A stretch of DNA of 60,000 nucleotides, from contig NC_081407.1 of the NCBI RefSeq assembly GCF_030272615.1, positions 138,886,897-138,946,896 on the forward strand. The letters are read 5' to 3'. Shown piece by piece: positions 17,317 through 29,498 of the stretch. The notes below the pieces were generated by a model. It did not search any database and was not told the DNA's origin. It saw nothing but the letters and a program-made list of their open reading frames with translations. A program made the translations under genes and the position numbers. The DNA is from Cryptomeria japonica. Taxonomy: Eukaryota > Streptophyta > Pinopsida > Cupressales > Cupressaceae. How positions within the stretch are numbered: the first letter of the stretch is position 1; every line of letters starts with the position of its first letter.

Positions 17317-18424
17317 TGTTGGTATCATGGATGACTTCGTCATGTGTTGCATTGGTTTTGTCATTGATGTCAACACTTATCTTTCTAGAGGTCTACATTG
17401 ATGATTTGGTAGTATGGTTATATTGGTTTATTGTTGAACCAACATTGTTAGTGGCTTATGTACATTCACCGGTATATGCTTCATCGGCAGGTTATATTGT
17501 TCACTGGTAGTGATGATAACTTGTTATCATCTGGAGATCATTTGGTTATGTCGAAGACATGGATTGGATGTTTGGATTTGGTACTTTTCCTATTGGTCTA
17601 ATCGGGTTGACATATTTTCCTTTACCAACAGATAAGTCTAGGTTATGGATCGGTATATGATATCTATTCCAGATCAGCACAACACATGTTGGAAATGGTT
17701 TATTTATTGGATAATTTATAAATGTATTGAGCCGACATATTGTATTGCATCAAGACTTATTTGTAATCGATTTAATTGTAATATCTTTAGTGAGTTGACC
17801 TTAACATTTGGTCTTAGGTTTTATAGAAATGATTGTAAGATCTTATTGAAGATTGATCATTATGAGTGTGTGTGAATATTGAAGAGAAAAAATAAGCAGA
17901 TCCTTGTGCAAGTCACGCAAACATTAGCTGAAGGTTAAAGGAAAGGTAATGAAGGTGTTTGACACTCATGGTCAGAGCTTAAACTGGTACTGAATCCAAC
18001 ATTGCAGATGTTATTCTGAAGCAATACATTGTTATTGGATTTAACCATCTAGTTGTAGTCAGTGTGACTCCTATTCTGTGATTGAGCAGTGAGCTCTAGG
18101 CGGTTGGCCTTTCTGCATGTGCAGACCCCATTTGTATACACTTACTATTTGCAGTAGTATCATCTGATTGTGGGTAAGTTTTCCCACCATGGTTTTTCCC
18201 CTTACAGGGTTTCCACGTCAAAATATATGTGTCATGTATTGTGGATGTTTTTTCTCTTTCTATTTCATGCATTAAGTTATACCAGTACTGCTATAATTGT
18301 TAAATTGTTTTACCGACACTAAGTTTCAAGTTGGATTAATTGGTTTTGATTTGTAATTTATTGACAACTAGTTCACAACTGATTCACCCCCCCCCCTCTT
18401 AGTTGTCCTTCCTGGTTCCAAATA
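17317..18424 (+). repeat. 5' LTR of copia B
   Basis: Begins TGTTGGTATCATGGATGAC after GAAAT. Near its end it has the block CCACCATGGTTTTTCC...TTTCCACGTCAAAA, which is shared with the LTRs of copia I and H. It ends just before the primer-binding site after a poly-C run and AGTTGTCCTTCCTGGTTCC. Confidence 0.92.
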
Positions 18425-18426
18425 AT

Positions 18427-18438
18427 TGGTATCAGAGC
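18427..18438 (+). other. Primer-binding site of copia B (initiator Met tRNA)
   Basis: TGGTATCAGAGC is two bases after the 5' LTR. It matches the 3' end of plant initiator-methionine tRNA, the usual copia primer. Confidence 0.93.
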
Positions 18439-18480
18439 TAAGTCCTCTTTTGCAGAAGCCTAATAGCTTGAGGAGATCCT

Positions 18481-19555
18481 ATGGCAACAAATATTTTTAG
18501 GATTGACAGTCTGAAACTTGATGGAACTAACTATGGTATATGGAAGATTAGAATGGAAACACATCTAAACTGCATTGGGACAGATATATGGGATGTTACA
18601 AAGAATGGCTATGTTGGTCCTACTTCGAATCAACCTCATCCACTGACATTGGCTAAAGACTCGGAGCACTTTTGAGCATATTATCAGATCGATCTACTGC
18701 TAAAGCTATTTGGGATAAACTAGAAATATTGAATGAAGGAGATAATACTATCAAGATTGCAAAACTGGAATGTTATCAGGTTAGGTATGAAAATTTAAAA
18801 ATGGAAGAAGATGAAAGAATTTCTGCATTTATGGAAAGAGTTAACGAAATTGTTTTAGGTATACAATGTTGTGGAGGAACCTTAAGTGAAGATGAAATTG
18901 TGTCTAAATTTTTAAGAGCTTTACCACTGGCTTACAAAATGAAAGTAACTACTATTAATGAGTTGAGAACAATGCCTAATACATCAGTTTGTAGAGATAC
19001 TTTGGTTGGAAAACTTTCTGCATTTGAGCTTGAAGAGTTTGGTCCTGCTGCTATAGTCAAAATTGATATAGCTTTCAAAGCATCATCATTAACATCATCA
19101 TCATCATCATCTAAAAAAAATGATTGGAAAGCACTTTATGCAAAAGAACTTGAAGATATGAGAAGAGAAAATGAAGAACTTGAAGAACTTGAAGCACTAT
19201 TTGCAAGGAAGATCCTAAAGGTCCAACATTAAGTAAGTATGAAGGTAAAGCACCTTTCAAATGTTTTAATTGAAATAAAGTTGGTCATATGGCTTCTAGG
19301 TGTCCTGATAGACATGAAAGACTAAGGGAGGAAGAAAAAATAACATATAAGCCTAACCCTGAATATCAGAGATACAGATTTAAGAAAAACAGAGATAAGT
19401 CATGTTACTGTGCAGATGAAGGTGTTACAGATGACTCAGATGAAGATCCAATAGATAATGGATGGGCATTTGTTGCAATAAAAGAAGATCAACCAACACC
19501 TATTGTCAAACTGGTAGAGCAGACACTGGCAACAAAAATTGAAGAAAAGGATTAA
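18481..19555 (+). pseudogene. Copia B gag
   Basis: The frame opens MATNIFRIDSLKLDGTNYG, the usual start of this Gag family (DUF4219/UBN2 type), 40 bases after the PBS. A frameshift near 18672 moves it to the next frame, which carries the Gag core (YENLKMEEDERISAFMERVNEIV, LRALPLAYKMKV). After another change of frame comes a zinc knuckle, KCFN-stop-NKVGHMASRCPD, at about 19258-19312; the stop replaces the second cysteine. A TAA at 19553 separates it from the protease. Gag would package element RNA, but this copy cannot make it. Confidence 0.88.
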
Positions 19556-20894
19556 TGGATTATAGATAGTGGATGCTTGCATCATATGACTGGTGATAAA
19601 AACAAATTCTTATCATTACAAGAAATTTTTGGAGGTCTAGTAAGATTTGGAGATGACAAAGCTTGTTTAATCAAAGGAAGAGGCACTATATCTTTGGATG
19701 GTAAGTACAATACTGACAATGCTTATTATGTAGAAGGTTTAAAGCATAATCTTTTGAGTGTTGGTCAGTTAGTGGAAAAAGGATTTCAATTACATTTCAA
19801 GAATGGAAAATGCAAAATCATGAACAAAAATGGATTGGAGATTGCAACCGATAACCAGACTAAAGGTAATATCTTTCACTTGAATACCCATGATAAGACA
19901 TGTTTGATTGCACACATTGATGAAAGTTGGTTATGACATAAAAGAGTCTGTCATGTGAATTTTGATTGCATTGTAAAGATCAGTTCAACTAAGGTAGTAA
20001 GGGATTTACCTAAGATTGTGAAACCTCATAATCCGGTATGTAAGGAATGTCAAATGGGAAAGAAACTTAGAACAACATTTAACAACATTTATGAGAAATC
20101 CAATAATATTCTTGATTTAATTCATACTGATTTATGTGGTCCAACAAGAACAAGAAGTCTTCAGGGAGATAGATACTTTATGCTAATAATTGATGATTAT
20201 TCTAGAATGTGTTGGGTGACTTTTCTCAGAGAGAAATCAGAAGCTTTTGGAAGATTCAAGATATACAAGGAAATGGTAGAGAATGAAACCGGCAAGAAAA
20301 TAAAATGTTTAAGATCAGATCAAGGAGGAGAATTTACATCTAGAGAATTCAATTCATTTTGTGAGGAAAATGGAATCAAAAGACAACTATTAGCACCCCA
20401 GACACCCCAACGGAATGGAGTTGTGCAAAGGAAGAACATAACTATTCTGGATGCAGCAAGAACCATGATGATGGAAGAAAATCTACCTCGTGTACTAGAG
20501 AGAAGTAGTGAATACAACGGTTTATACTTTCAACAGAGTTCACATCAAATGTGAAACTGGTAAGACCCCTTATGAACTATGGTTTGGTCATACTCCTGCT
20601 CTTAAATATTTCATAATATTTGGAAGCAAATGTTATATTAGAAGAGATGAGTATATTGGTAAATTTGATCCTAGAAGTGATGAAGGAATATTTCTTGGTT
20701 ATTCAAGTAGAAGCAAGACATATAGATGTTATATTAAAAGATTGCAGAAAATCATTGAGAGTACTAACGTGAAGATAGATGAAAATTTTAGAGGAGATTC
20801 AAGATCTGTAGAACTGATAGTTGAAATAATTATATATGAACTGACACAGATTACATCGGTAAAGAGTGAAGAACCGGTTACACGGCATCATTAG
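19556..20894 (+). pseudogene. Copia B protease and integrase
   Basis: The protease is WIIDSGCLHHMTGDKNKF with DSG intact, followed by YYVEGLKHNLLSVGQL. Integrase has the zinc pair VCKECQMGKK, then DLCGPTRTRSLQGDRYFMLIIDDYSRM (first Asp) and LRSDQGGEFTS (second Asp). The third catalytic residue, Glu in the usual NGVVERKN, is Gln here (NGVVQRKN, codon 20426-20428). A frameshift near 20510 moves to a second frame with the integrase C-terminal part (LKYFIIFGSKCYIRRDEY). The integrase is inactive by both criteria. Confidence 0.88.
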
Positions 20895-21010
20895 AGAACT
20901 CAAATGTGACTGAACAACAACAACATGTGAATGTAAATCAGAATAAACCCAGGTATGTAAGATCGGATCATTCAAAAAAATAGATAATTGGAAATAAAAA
21001 TCAAGGTGTT

Positions 21011-22597
21011 ATGACTAGAGGAAGATTGACAAATGAAGATGTATGTTTAATTTCTCAAGTTGAACCAACATCTGTTATTGAAGCATGTCAAGATGAACAT
21101 TGGATAAAAGCAATGGAAGAAGAATTAGAACATATTGAAAAGAATAATACTTGGACATTAGTTCCCCGACCTAAAGACAAAAAAGTAATTGGAACTAAAT
21201 GGGTATATAGAAATAAAATTAATGAGGATGGTGAAGTAATCAGAAACAAAGCAAGATTAGTTTGTAAAGGTTATTCACAAAAAGAAGGAATTGACTATAA
21301 TGAAACTTTTGCACCAGTAGCCAGAATTGAGGCAGTTAGACTATTTCTTGCATTTGCAGCTCATAAGAACTATAAAGTTTATCAAATGGATGTAAAATGT
21401 GCATTTTTGAATGGAGATCTTGAGGAGGAAGTTTCCGTTGAACAACCTAATGGATTTTCATTGACAAATGACAAGGATATGGTTTGCAGGTTAAAGAAAG
21501 CTTTATATGGATTAAAGCAAGCTCCCAGAGCTTGGTATTCTAGACTTGATAAATATATTTTAAAGCTTGGATACACAAAAGGTAATGCTTACAACAATTT
21601 GTATTACAAAGTTACCAATGATGACATTTTGGTTATTGAAGTATTTGTGGATGATATAATTTTTGGAGGTGAAGAAGGATTATGTAAAGACTTTGCTAAC
21701 AAGATGCAGGAAGAATTTGAAATGTCTATGATTGGAGAGATAAAAAAATTTCTAGGTTTGCAGATTTCACAAATAGATAATGGTATATTCATATGTCAAA
21801 CAAAATACTTGAAGGAACTTTTGAAGAAATTTGGTATGGAAAAATCCAAACCGGTAAGTACTCCTATGACTACAATTGATAAATTGACATTAAAGGATGA
21901 TTCGACTCCTATTAATCCGACAAGGTACAAATCTATGATTGGAGGATTACTGTATTTGACATAAACCAGACCTGATATAATGAATACAATATGTGTTGTA
22001 TCAAGATTTCAAAGCGATCCTAAAGAAAATCATGAATCAATAGTTAAAAGGATTTTCTGGTACCTACAAAGCACATCAAATCTTGGTTTATGGTATCCTA
22101 AGGATGAAAATTTTAATTTATGTGCATACACAAATGCAAATTGGGCAGGAGATGTAGATGACAAAAAGAGTACCACTGGCGGTGCATTCTTTCTTGGTAG
22201 AAGATTGATTTCATGCATAAGCAAGAAGCAGACTTGTACATCATTATCTAGAACAGAATCAGAATATGTTGCAGTAGCAACTAATTGTACTTAGGTATTA
22301 TGGATCAAGCAAATGTTGAAGGATATAAAGGTAAAATGCAAAGAACCGATAATTATCTATTGTGATAATTCAATAGCAATTGATATATCAAAGAATTTGG
22401 TATTTCACTCTAAAACAAAGCATGTTTCTATTAAATACAATTTTCTGAAAGAGAATGTTGAAGCAAATGAAGTGAGATTGCTTTATGTGAATACTAAAGA
22501 GCAAATTGCGGATATCTTTACAAAGCCTTTGCCTAAGGAAACATTTGGATATCTCAGAGAGAAGCTTGGGGTAATTTCCCCACCGACAGAAACTTGA
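21011..22597 (+). pseudogene. Copia B reverse transcriptase and RNase H
   Basis: One frame with two internal stops (about 21962 and 22292). It covers the RT entry segment ([20 protein letters not shown]), fingers ([16 protein letters not shown]), palm ([17 protein letters not shown]), catalytic FVDDIIFGG, thumb ([16 protein letters not shown]) and RNase H (YTNANWAGDVDDKKSTTGG, SLSRTESEYVAV, IYCDNSIAID). It ends VISPPTET just before the 3' untranslated region. The catalytic residues are present; only the two stops disable it. Confidence 0.9.
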
Positions 22598-22930
22598 ATA
22601 ATGAAGATTGACATCAAACCGACAAGGACTAACAGAAAAATCTTTTTTCGGCTTTGATGAAGGAGAGCTACTGCTTAGGGGGAGTAGTTAGATGTATGTT
22701 ATGTTTTGATTATTAACTGCTTTGGCATTTGATGTCAAAGGGGGAGATATATCTATGGAAAAACTTTGTACTTTGGGGAGAGATGTATTTTTGGTTTTGA
22801 TTTTTGTTTTGGCACAGAACTTTGTATTGATCTATTTTGGAAGATTGTTGGTTTATTGGTTTTGGCATTCTGTTTTTGGCACTTAGATGTATTTCCATCT
22901 AGTGTTGCCATCAATGCCAAAGGGGGAGAT
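22598..22930 (+). other. Copia B 3' untranslated region with polypurine tracts
   Basis: This contains three purine runs: near 22674 (CTTAGGGGGAG), near 22736 (CAAAGGGGGAGA) and at 22919-22930 (AAAGGGGGAGAT-type), the last touching the 3' LTR. Only the last sits where plus-strand priming must occur. No coding is seen. Confidence 0.75.
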
Positions 22931-24057
22931 TGTTGGTATTATGGATGACTTCGTCATGTGTTGTATTAATTTTTTCATTGATGTCAACACTTATCTTTCT
23001 AGAGGTCTACATTGATGATTTGGCACTATGGTTATATTGGTTTATTGTTGAACTGATATGGTTAGTGGCTTATGCACAGTCATCGATATATGCTTCACCG
23101 ACAGGTTATATTGTTCACCGGTGGTGATGATAACTTGTTATCATCTGGAGATCATTTGGTTATGTCGAAGACATGGATTGGACGTTTGGATTTGGTACTT
23201 TGCCTATTGGTCTAATTGGGTTGACAAATTTGCCTTTATCGGTAGATAAGTCTAGGTTATGGACCAATACATGATATCTATTCCAGATGAGCATGACACA
23301 TTTTGGAAATGGTTTATTGATTGGATAATGTATAAATGTATTGAGCTGACATATTGTATCGCATCAAGACTTATTTGTAATTGATTTAATTGTAATCTTT
23401 AGTGAGCCAACCTTAACATTTGGTCTTAGGTTTTGTATAAATGATTGTAAGATCTTATTGAAGAACGATCATTATGAGTGTGTGTGAATATTGAAGAGAA
23501 AAAATAAGCAAATCCTTGTGCGAATCAAACAGACATTACTTGAAGGTTAAAGGAAAGGTAATGAAGGTGTTTGGCACTCATGGTTAGAGCTTAAACTGGT
23601 ACTGAATCCAGCATTGCAGATGCTATTTTGAAGCAGTACATTGTTATTGGATTTAACCATCCAATTGTAGTCAGTGTGACTCCTATTTTGTGATTGAGTA
23701 GTGAGCTCCAGGCAGTTGGCCTTTCTGCATGTGTAGACCCCATTTGTATACACTTGCTATCTGGAGTAGTATCATTTGATTGTGGGTAAGGTTTCCCATA
23801 GTGGTTTTTCCCCTTACAGGGTTTCCACGTCAAAATATCTATGTCATGTGTTGTGGATGTTGTTTATGTTTCTGTTTCATACATTAAGTTATACCAATAC
23901 TGCTATAATTGTTAAACTATTTTACCGACATTAAAGTTTGTTTTTCCGACACTAAGTTTCAAGTTGGATTAATTGGTTTTGATTTGTAATTTATTGATAG
24001 CTAGTTCACAACTGATTCACCCCCTCTCCTCTCAGTTGTCCTTCCTGGTTCCTAACA
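22931..24057 (+). repeat. 3' LTR of copia B
   Basis: TGTTGGTATTATGGATGAC...TTCCTAACA, followed by the GAAAT duplication. It has an extra partial copy of a CCGACACTAAGTTT-like word near 23927-23960 compared with the 5' LTR. Confidence 0.93.
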
Positions 24058-24062
24058 GAAAT

Positions 24063-26308
24063 GTCTAAGATCAGACTGGGGTGGAGAGTTCACATCAAAT
24101 GAGTTTGCAGATTACTATGAAAGACATGGAATTAGAAGGCAATACTTAGCCCCTAAGACACCACAACAAAATGGTGTGGTAGAAAGGAAGAACAAGATAG
24201 TCAAGGAGATGGCCAGAACCATGTTAAATGAGGCCATTTTTCCAAACATATATTGGAAGGAAGCAGTTCATACTGCAACATATATCTTAAATCGAGTTCA
24301 ACTAAGAACAAACAATAGAATTGCACCTTATGAGTTGTGGTATGACCAGAAACCATTATTCAAATACTTCAAGGTATTTGGAAGCAAGTGTTTTATCAAG
24401 AGAGATATGGATGGTCTAGGTAGTTTTGATTCCAGGAGTGATGAAGAAATCTTCCTTGTTTACTCATCTAACAACAAGGCCTATAAATGCTATAACAAAA
24501 GACTAGAAGAGTCATTGATAGTGTGCATGTAAAATTTGATGAGGATATGCACAAAGGAAGACAATCACAGGTAAACTGGTATGATGATTCTGGTGATGAA
24601 GGTGAGGAAGCTCAATTATACAATGAATGAGAAGAAGCATCCAAAAAGGCTCCCAACCAATATGTGTAGATGAACCACCCGAAAGAGAAGATTTTAGGTT
24701 AAAACAATGATGGGGTGCAAACTAGGAGAGGACTTGCTCGAAATGATGAACAAGTCAACTTATGCCTCACGCCTGAAGTAGAACCTAAAACATTCAATGA
24801 GGCCAACAAAAGTCAGAACTGGATGGATTCCATGGAAGAAGAGTTGCAACAGATAGAGAAGAACAAGACTTGAAATTAGTCCCTAGACTGGAAGACAAGA
24901 ACATCATTGACACCAAATGGGTCTATTGGAATAAGATGAATGAAGAAGGTAAAATTGTTAGGCATAAAGCTAGACTTGTCTGCAAGGGTTACTCTCAAGT
25001 AGATGGCATTGAGTTTGAAGAAACATTTGCATCGGTAGCTAGATTAGAATGTTTCTAGCCTTTTCTACCTACAAGGATTATAAAGTATATCAAATGGATG
25101 TAAAAGTTTCCTTCCTCAATTGAAATTTAGAAGAAGAAGTGTACATGGAGCAACCAGAAGGGTTTCTGTTACATGATGATGAAACCTTTGTGTACTGGTT
25201 GAAGAAAGCCCTATATGGTTTAAAGAAGGATCCTAGAGCATGGTATTCAAGGCTAGATCAGTATCTGAAGGAGCAAGGATTCAAAAAGGGGAGTGCTAAC
25301 AACAATTTATACATCAAGAAAGATGAAAATCACATGATCATTGTGGTTGTGTATGTTGATGACATCATTTTTGGAGGCAACAAGGACACCCTTTGCAAAC
25401 AATTTTCCGAGCAAATGCAATCAAAATTTGAGATGTCAATGCTTGGAGAATTGACATACTTCCTTGGTTTGCAGATATCACAACAAGATAAGGGAATCTT
25501 TATCTCACAAACCAAGTATGCAAAGGATATGTTAAAGAAATTTCAAATGGAGGACTACAAACCGGTGAGTACCCCCATGGTGACCGGAAGCAAAGTAAGC
25601 AAGAATGATGAATCGCCGATGGTGGATCAGACATTGTATAGATCCATGATAGGCATCTTATTGTATCTTACTGCTTCTAGACCGGATATAGTGCAAGAAG
25701 TGTGCATGGTGGTTAGATTTCAAGCTGCACATGAGCAGTCACATATGAATATCATAAGCAGAATTTTTAGGTACCTACAAGGAATACTCAATTATGGTTT
25801 GTTGTACCCTAAAAAAGGGGAATTCATCTTGGAAGCATACATTGATGCTGATTGGGCAAGTTGCATTGATGACCGAAAGAGCACAAGTGATGGTGCATTC
25901 TTCCTAGGTGACTGGTTGGTCTCATGGCACAACAAGAAGAAGGATTCAGTCTCCCTATCAACTGCTGAAGTAGAATACATTGTTGCTGCTACATGCTACT
26001 CTCAGGTGCTTTGGATGAAGCAAACCCTTAAGGACATACAGGTGGACATCTCTAATCATATTCCCATCCGGTGTGATAATTCAAGTGCCATAAACATATC
26101 AAAGAATCTGGTGATGCATTCTAGGACAAAGCATATAGCCATCAAGTATCATTTTCTCAGAGAGAAGGTTGAAGGATAGGAAGTAAAGATGGACTATGTC
26201 CCTACAAGAGAACAAGTGGCATAAATTTTCACCAAACCATTGCTGGTAAGAACTTTTGAGTACTTAAGACATAAGTTGGGAGTTGTATTACCTGCCTTAT
26301 GCACTTAA
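24063..26308 (+). pseudogene. Copia A integrase end, reverse transcriptase and RNase H
   Basis: The integrase resumes with CLRSDWGGEFTS (second Asp) and NGVVERKN (Glu present), then the YFKVFGSKCFIKRD segment. Frameshifts and stops occur at about 24530-24870 and 25055-25140. RT follows ([24 protein letters not shown], then [26 protein letters not shown]) and then RNase H (YIDADWASCIDDRKSTSDG, SLSTAEVEYI, IRCDNSSAINIS). It ends near PALCT at 26308. It is a relative of, but clearly distinct from, copia B. It is inactive because of stops and the two large insertions. Confidence 0.88.
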
Positions 26309-26572
26309 GTTAGTAAGGAGTTATATAGTTCAAGGGGAGTTCATAGCAACATGTATAACTCTTGAACCACATGTTGATCATAGGGAAAGTTCAAGGTTGT
26401 ATGTCTCAATACTGACTATAATCACTAAGAGAAGATTTTACTAAGGGGGAGATAGGTACGAGTCAAAGGGGGAGTATAAAGTAACCTGACCCTTTGTCAC
26501 TGTGTCAAAGGGGGAGAAATATACCAATGTGAAGTCTTGCAGTAAGTTGACATCAATGCCAAAGGGGGAGAT
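26309..26572 (+). other. Copia A 3' untranslated region with four polypurine runs
   Basis: The purine runs are CTAAGGGGGAGAT (26441), CAAAGGGGGAG (26464), CAAAGGGGGAG (26506) and AAAGGGGGAGAT (26561-26572). The last is the functional position next to the LTR. Confidence 0.8.
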
Positions 26573-28262
26573 TGTTGGCATTATTGGCATTAAGTTGTCA
26601 TTGATGTCAACTGGTTTGGCATGGTCACCGATGAGTAAGAAGTGGTGACCGATATAGGAGAAGTAAGACATGATGATGTCAATCCATATGTATGTAAGAA
26701 GATTGAAGGTAAGATACCGGTAAAGCAAGACCACTGACAAGACAAAGCAAGAAAGAAAGAGAAGAACTGAAGGATGTAAACCGGTATACTCAGATAAGAT
26801 TAATGCTACCGGTAAATGGACTGAGCAGTAGGACCAACATGTTTGATGGAAGGCCAAGTTGATTCACCGATAGAGAAGAGGTATGCAGGTATGAATGCCA
26901 ACCGATGGAGTTAGGTTATACTAGTAAGGTGAGTTGTACTGATAGTTAATCTTGGTCAATGAGGAATGTCAAACTGACATAGCAAACCAAGTAGAGGTGG
27001 ATGCCGACAAAGATGACAGCTGGAAGCCAGGTGGTGATCATGCACATGTCAGTGAAGTGTGCATTGACGTAACAGTCAGCAAGCAGGTAAACTTTTATGA
27101 AGAACCCGCAAGTCATGGGAGGATGTCAAAAGATTATGGCTCAAGGAAGACAAGCTAGCAAGTGATTGAATTAATCCTGCAAGAAGATATGATCTTTGTA
27201 CCTATTTGCTGAAGGAAACAGCCGAGCCATTAATGGCGTGTGACAAAGAAACATAGAAAAGCATGGTGCGGACTTTGAGATATAAAAAAATGCACATTGG
27301 AATGTGAGGTGTTGGCGGTGCCTATTGATGACATGCAAATCATCTCTCTAGAAAAGCAGATCGAATCAAATCCAATAAGGATCAAGTTGGTGAAGGCAAA
27401 ACCCAACATGACACTGTTTGAATGTTATTTTGGTGGGAACCCTAAAAGATAAATATGTCAGCTCGAGACTAAAATCTGTTGATGCTTCATGTGAAGAGTG
27501 AGAGAGAAGAGAGTCTAAGCAAGAAGAAAGATCATCTTCCTTAGAGTTTGTTCTAGGAAATTTGTAGAGTGAGTTAGCAGGCAAACCAGTGAGAGGGTCT
27601 GACCAATAGAGATAGAGTGACTGATAAACTGTTGCAAGTCTAACAGTTAAGCTAATTGGTAAGGTGTGATTGGTCAAGAAGGCATCCAAGAGTGACATAG
27701 TGTGTTGTGAGGATGAGGGAGAAAGAAGAGAGGCTAGGAGTAACCAATGAGTGATCATAACGAGTAATATGATAACCAACAATGTGAGAACCAGTGAAGA
27801 AGAGGAGGTTGTTAACCGACAAAAACCCATTGATCAGGTGTTGCAGAACTCATTTGCAACTAGGTGCTATAATTGTATCTAAATTATATTTCATCATACA
27901 ACACCAAGTTGGAGCTTGGTGCAAGGGTTGGCACTCCTTGGGTTGGTGCCCTAAATCAGTAGGGGTTGGTGCTCCTTAGGTTGGTGCCCTAAATCATTGT
28001 AATCCATAGTTTCATTGTGAGGATTTATTGGAGTAGTAGACTCCAGCAACATTTCTCACCAAGGTTTTTCCATATTGGGTTTTTCTCGTACATCTGGTGT
28101 TGTGGGTTGCATTTGTGTGTGCCTCTTTTGATATCCATATTTTTCTTACCAATTTGATTGTTTAGTTCTTAGGGTGATAACAGGTGTTCCAAGGTTGGTT
28201 AAAAAGAAAAGAATTTAGGAACCATTGATTCACCCCCTCTCAATGGTACATTGTGTTCAACA
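26573..28262 (+). repeat. 3' LTR of copia A
   Basis: Begins TGTTGGCATTATTGGCATT after the polypurine tract. The sequence after 28262 matches a Tat integrase remnant, so the LTR ends about there with ...GTGTTCAACA. A TATA-like ATATAAAAAAATG is near 27280. The 3' part holds CACCAAGGTTTTTCCATATTGGG, a diverged form of the block found in other copia LTRs here. The frames on its minus strand (for example 27366-27830) match no protein and are probably chance. Confidence 0.8.
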
Positions 28263-29341
28263 TAGAGATTGTGAGGGTGCATTTTGTTGATAGGATCATC
28301 TAATGGTTCACCTTCGATAGTAGAAAATTAATATGCATTAGAGCAATAGATTGTAACAATGACATAGGGACCCAAATAGTTAGGTTTGAACTTTCCTTGT
28401 TCTCCTAGTCTTGTTGATTTCTTGGATTTTATTTAAGGAAAAGGTTACCAATATAAAACAATTATGGGCTCAATTTGTGATTGTAGTTGTGGCACATGCA
28501 TTGTTGTTGTTTTCAAAGGTAATTAAAAGCATTTTGTCGGTATTCATCTAGTAGCTCTAAATCTTGAAGTCAAAAGACTCAGAATTCATCATCATTTATG
28601 AGGTTGCACGAGGAGACTTGTAAAGAAGGCAACTTGACCTCAATGGTAAGGTGGCTTTGAATTCCATGACAAGGGAGTATGGTGTGGCACTTGAAGTACA
28701 AACACTAGTCTAGTATGCCCACAAGGTGGGGTTGAGTCGAATCTATCAATCATGACCAGATTTAATAATTGTCTTTTTAAGGATTTTAAGGATGACTTTA
28801 TTAGAAGCCTCAACTTGATTGTTACCTTTGGGGTAGTGTGGAGTGGAAAAATGATGTTCGATATAAAATTTATTACAAAGTTCATGAGCATATTGATTTT
28901 TGAAAGGACATCAGTTATCTGTGATGATGGAGGTAGGGACATCATATTGACAAATGATATCATTGAGGATAAATGTGGTGATTTGTTTACCAATGACATG
29001 TGTGAAAGGAACAACTTCAATCCAATTTGTGAAATACTCAGTGGCGGTGATCATGAATTTGTTGCCATTGGAGGAAGGAGGGTGAATCTTACCCACAAGG
29101 TTGAGTCCTCATTGATAAAAGGGCCAAGGTGTTGCAATAAATTGCAACTCTTTATGTAGGCACATGTATCAAGCCTCTATGAATCTAACATTGGTTGCAT
29201 TTCTTCATAAAGTGATAATCATAATTTTCCATAGTCGGCTAGTAGTATTCGATCCTCATAAGTTTCTTAGCTAGTGTTGGACCACTAGAGTGAGGCTCAC
29301 ATTTACCCTCATGTACTTCTCACAATGTATTTTGGAGTTCT
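28263..29341 (-). pseudogene. Remnant C: decayed Tat-type integrase
   Basis: Base by base this stretch follows about 5776-6850 of the young Tat element but with many substitutions and small gaps. The minus strand still reads GKIHPPSSNGNKFMITATEYFTNW and IPTSIITDN-like integrase words. It runs from the integrase tail to just past the zinc-binding domain and ends where the D/J LTR begins. It shows that the Tat lineage has been in this genome a long time. Copia A lies next to it and may have inserted into it. Confidence 0.82.
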
Positions 29342-29498
29342 TGTAAGATTTAGCTATGAAGGTAGCCACCCAAGATCTAGAGGTCTAATGGAAAGCACAA
29401 TAGAGAGAGAGAAATAATATGACAAGAATAGATTGCATTCCTATCAATAATGCAAAAAGAATTAATCATCTGGATTGAATTACAATGGATTAAAGTAT
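29342..29498 (-). repeat. 3' LTR of D/J, left fragment
   Basis: TGTAAGATTTAGCTATGAAGG... matches 48215-48371 closely (shared words CACCCAAGATCTAGAGG and TAATGGAAAGCACAATA) and breaks off at GGATTAAAGTA. The homologous sequence continues after the 7.4 kb insertion at 36880. Confidence 0.8.

Larger units (their letters stand above)
17317..24057 (+). mobile_element. Ty1/copia element B, nested in copia A
   Basis: LTRs lie at 17317-18424 and 22931-24057, with TGTTGGTAT...CCTAACA ends (the left copy ends in a mutated CCAAATA). GAAAT flanks it at 17312-17316 and 24058-24062. Inside are an initiator-Met primer-binding site, gag, protease, integrase, RT-RNase H and a polypurine tract. The two LTRs differ at many positions and by an insertion of about 20 bases near 23930-23950, so it is much older than the Tat insertion. 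The genes carry many stops and frameshifts. Confidence 0.93.
1..28262 (+). mobile_element. Ty1/copia element A (host of two nested insertions)
   Basis: A plus-strand copia element whose start lies before the window. Its pieces are 1-98 (gag zinc knuckle), 16366-17316 (protease and start of integrase), 24063-26308 (rest of integrase, reverse transcriptase, RNase H), a 3' untranslated part and a 3' LTR ending near 28262. The order protease, integrase, RT, RNase H is the copia order. The pieces read as one gene once the Tat element (duplication GCTAT) and copia B (duplication GAAAT) are set aside. Several stops and frameshifts make it inactive. The 5' LTR is outside the window, so its age cannot be judged here. 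Confidence 0.88.

Noticed and set aside
27366-27830. A 154-codon minus-strand frame
   Set aside because: It lies inside the copia A LTR, antisense, and shows no recognisable domain.
28752-29159. A 135-codon plus-strand frame
   Set aside because: It is the complement of the decayed Tat integrase (remnant C). The same shadow exists at 6246-6656 opposite the intact integrase.
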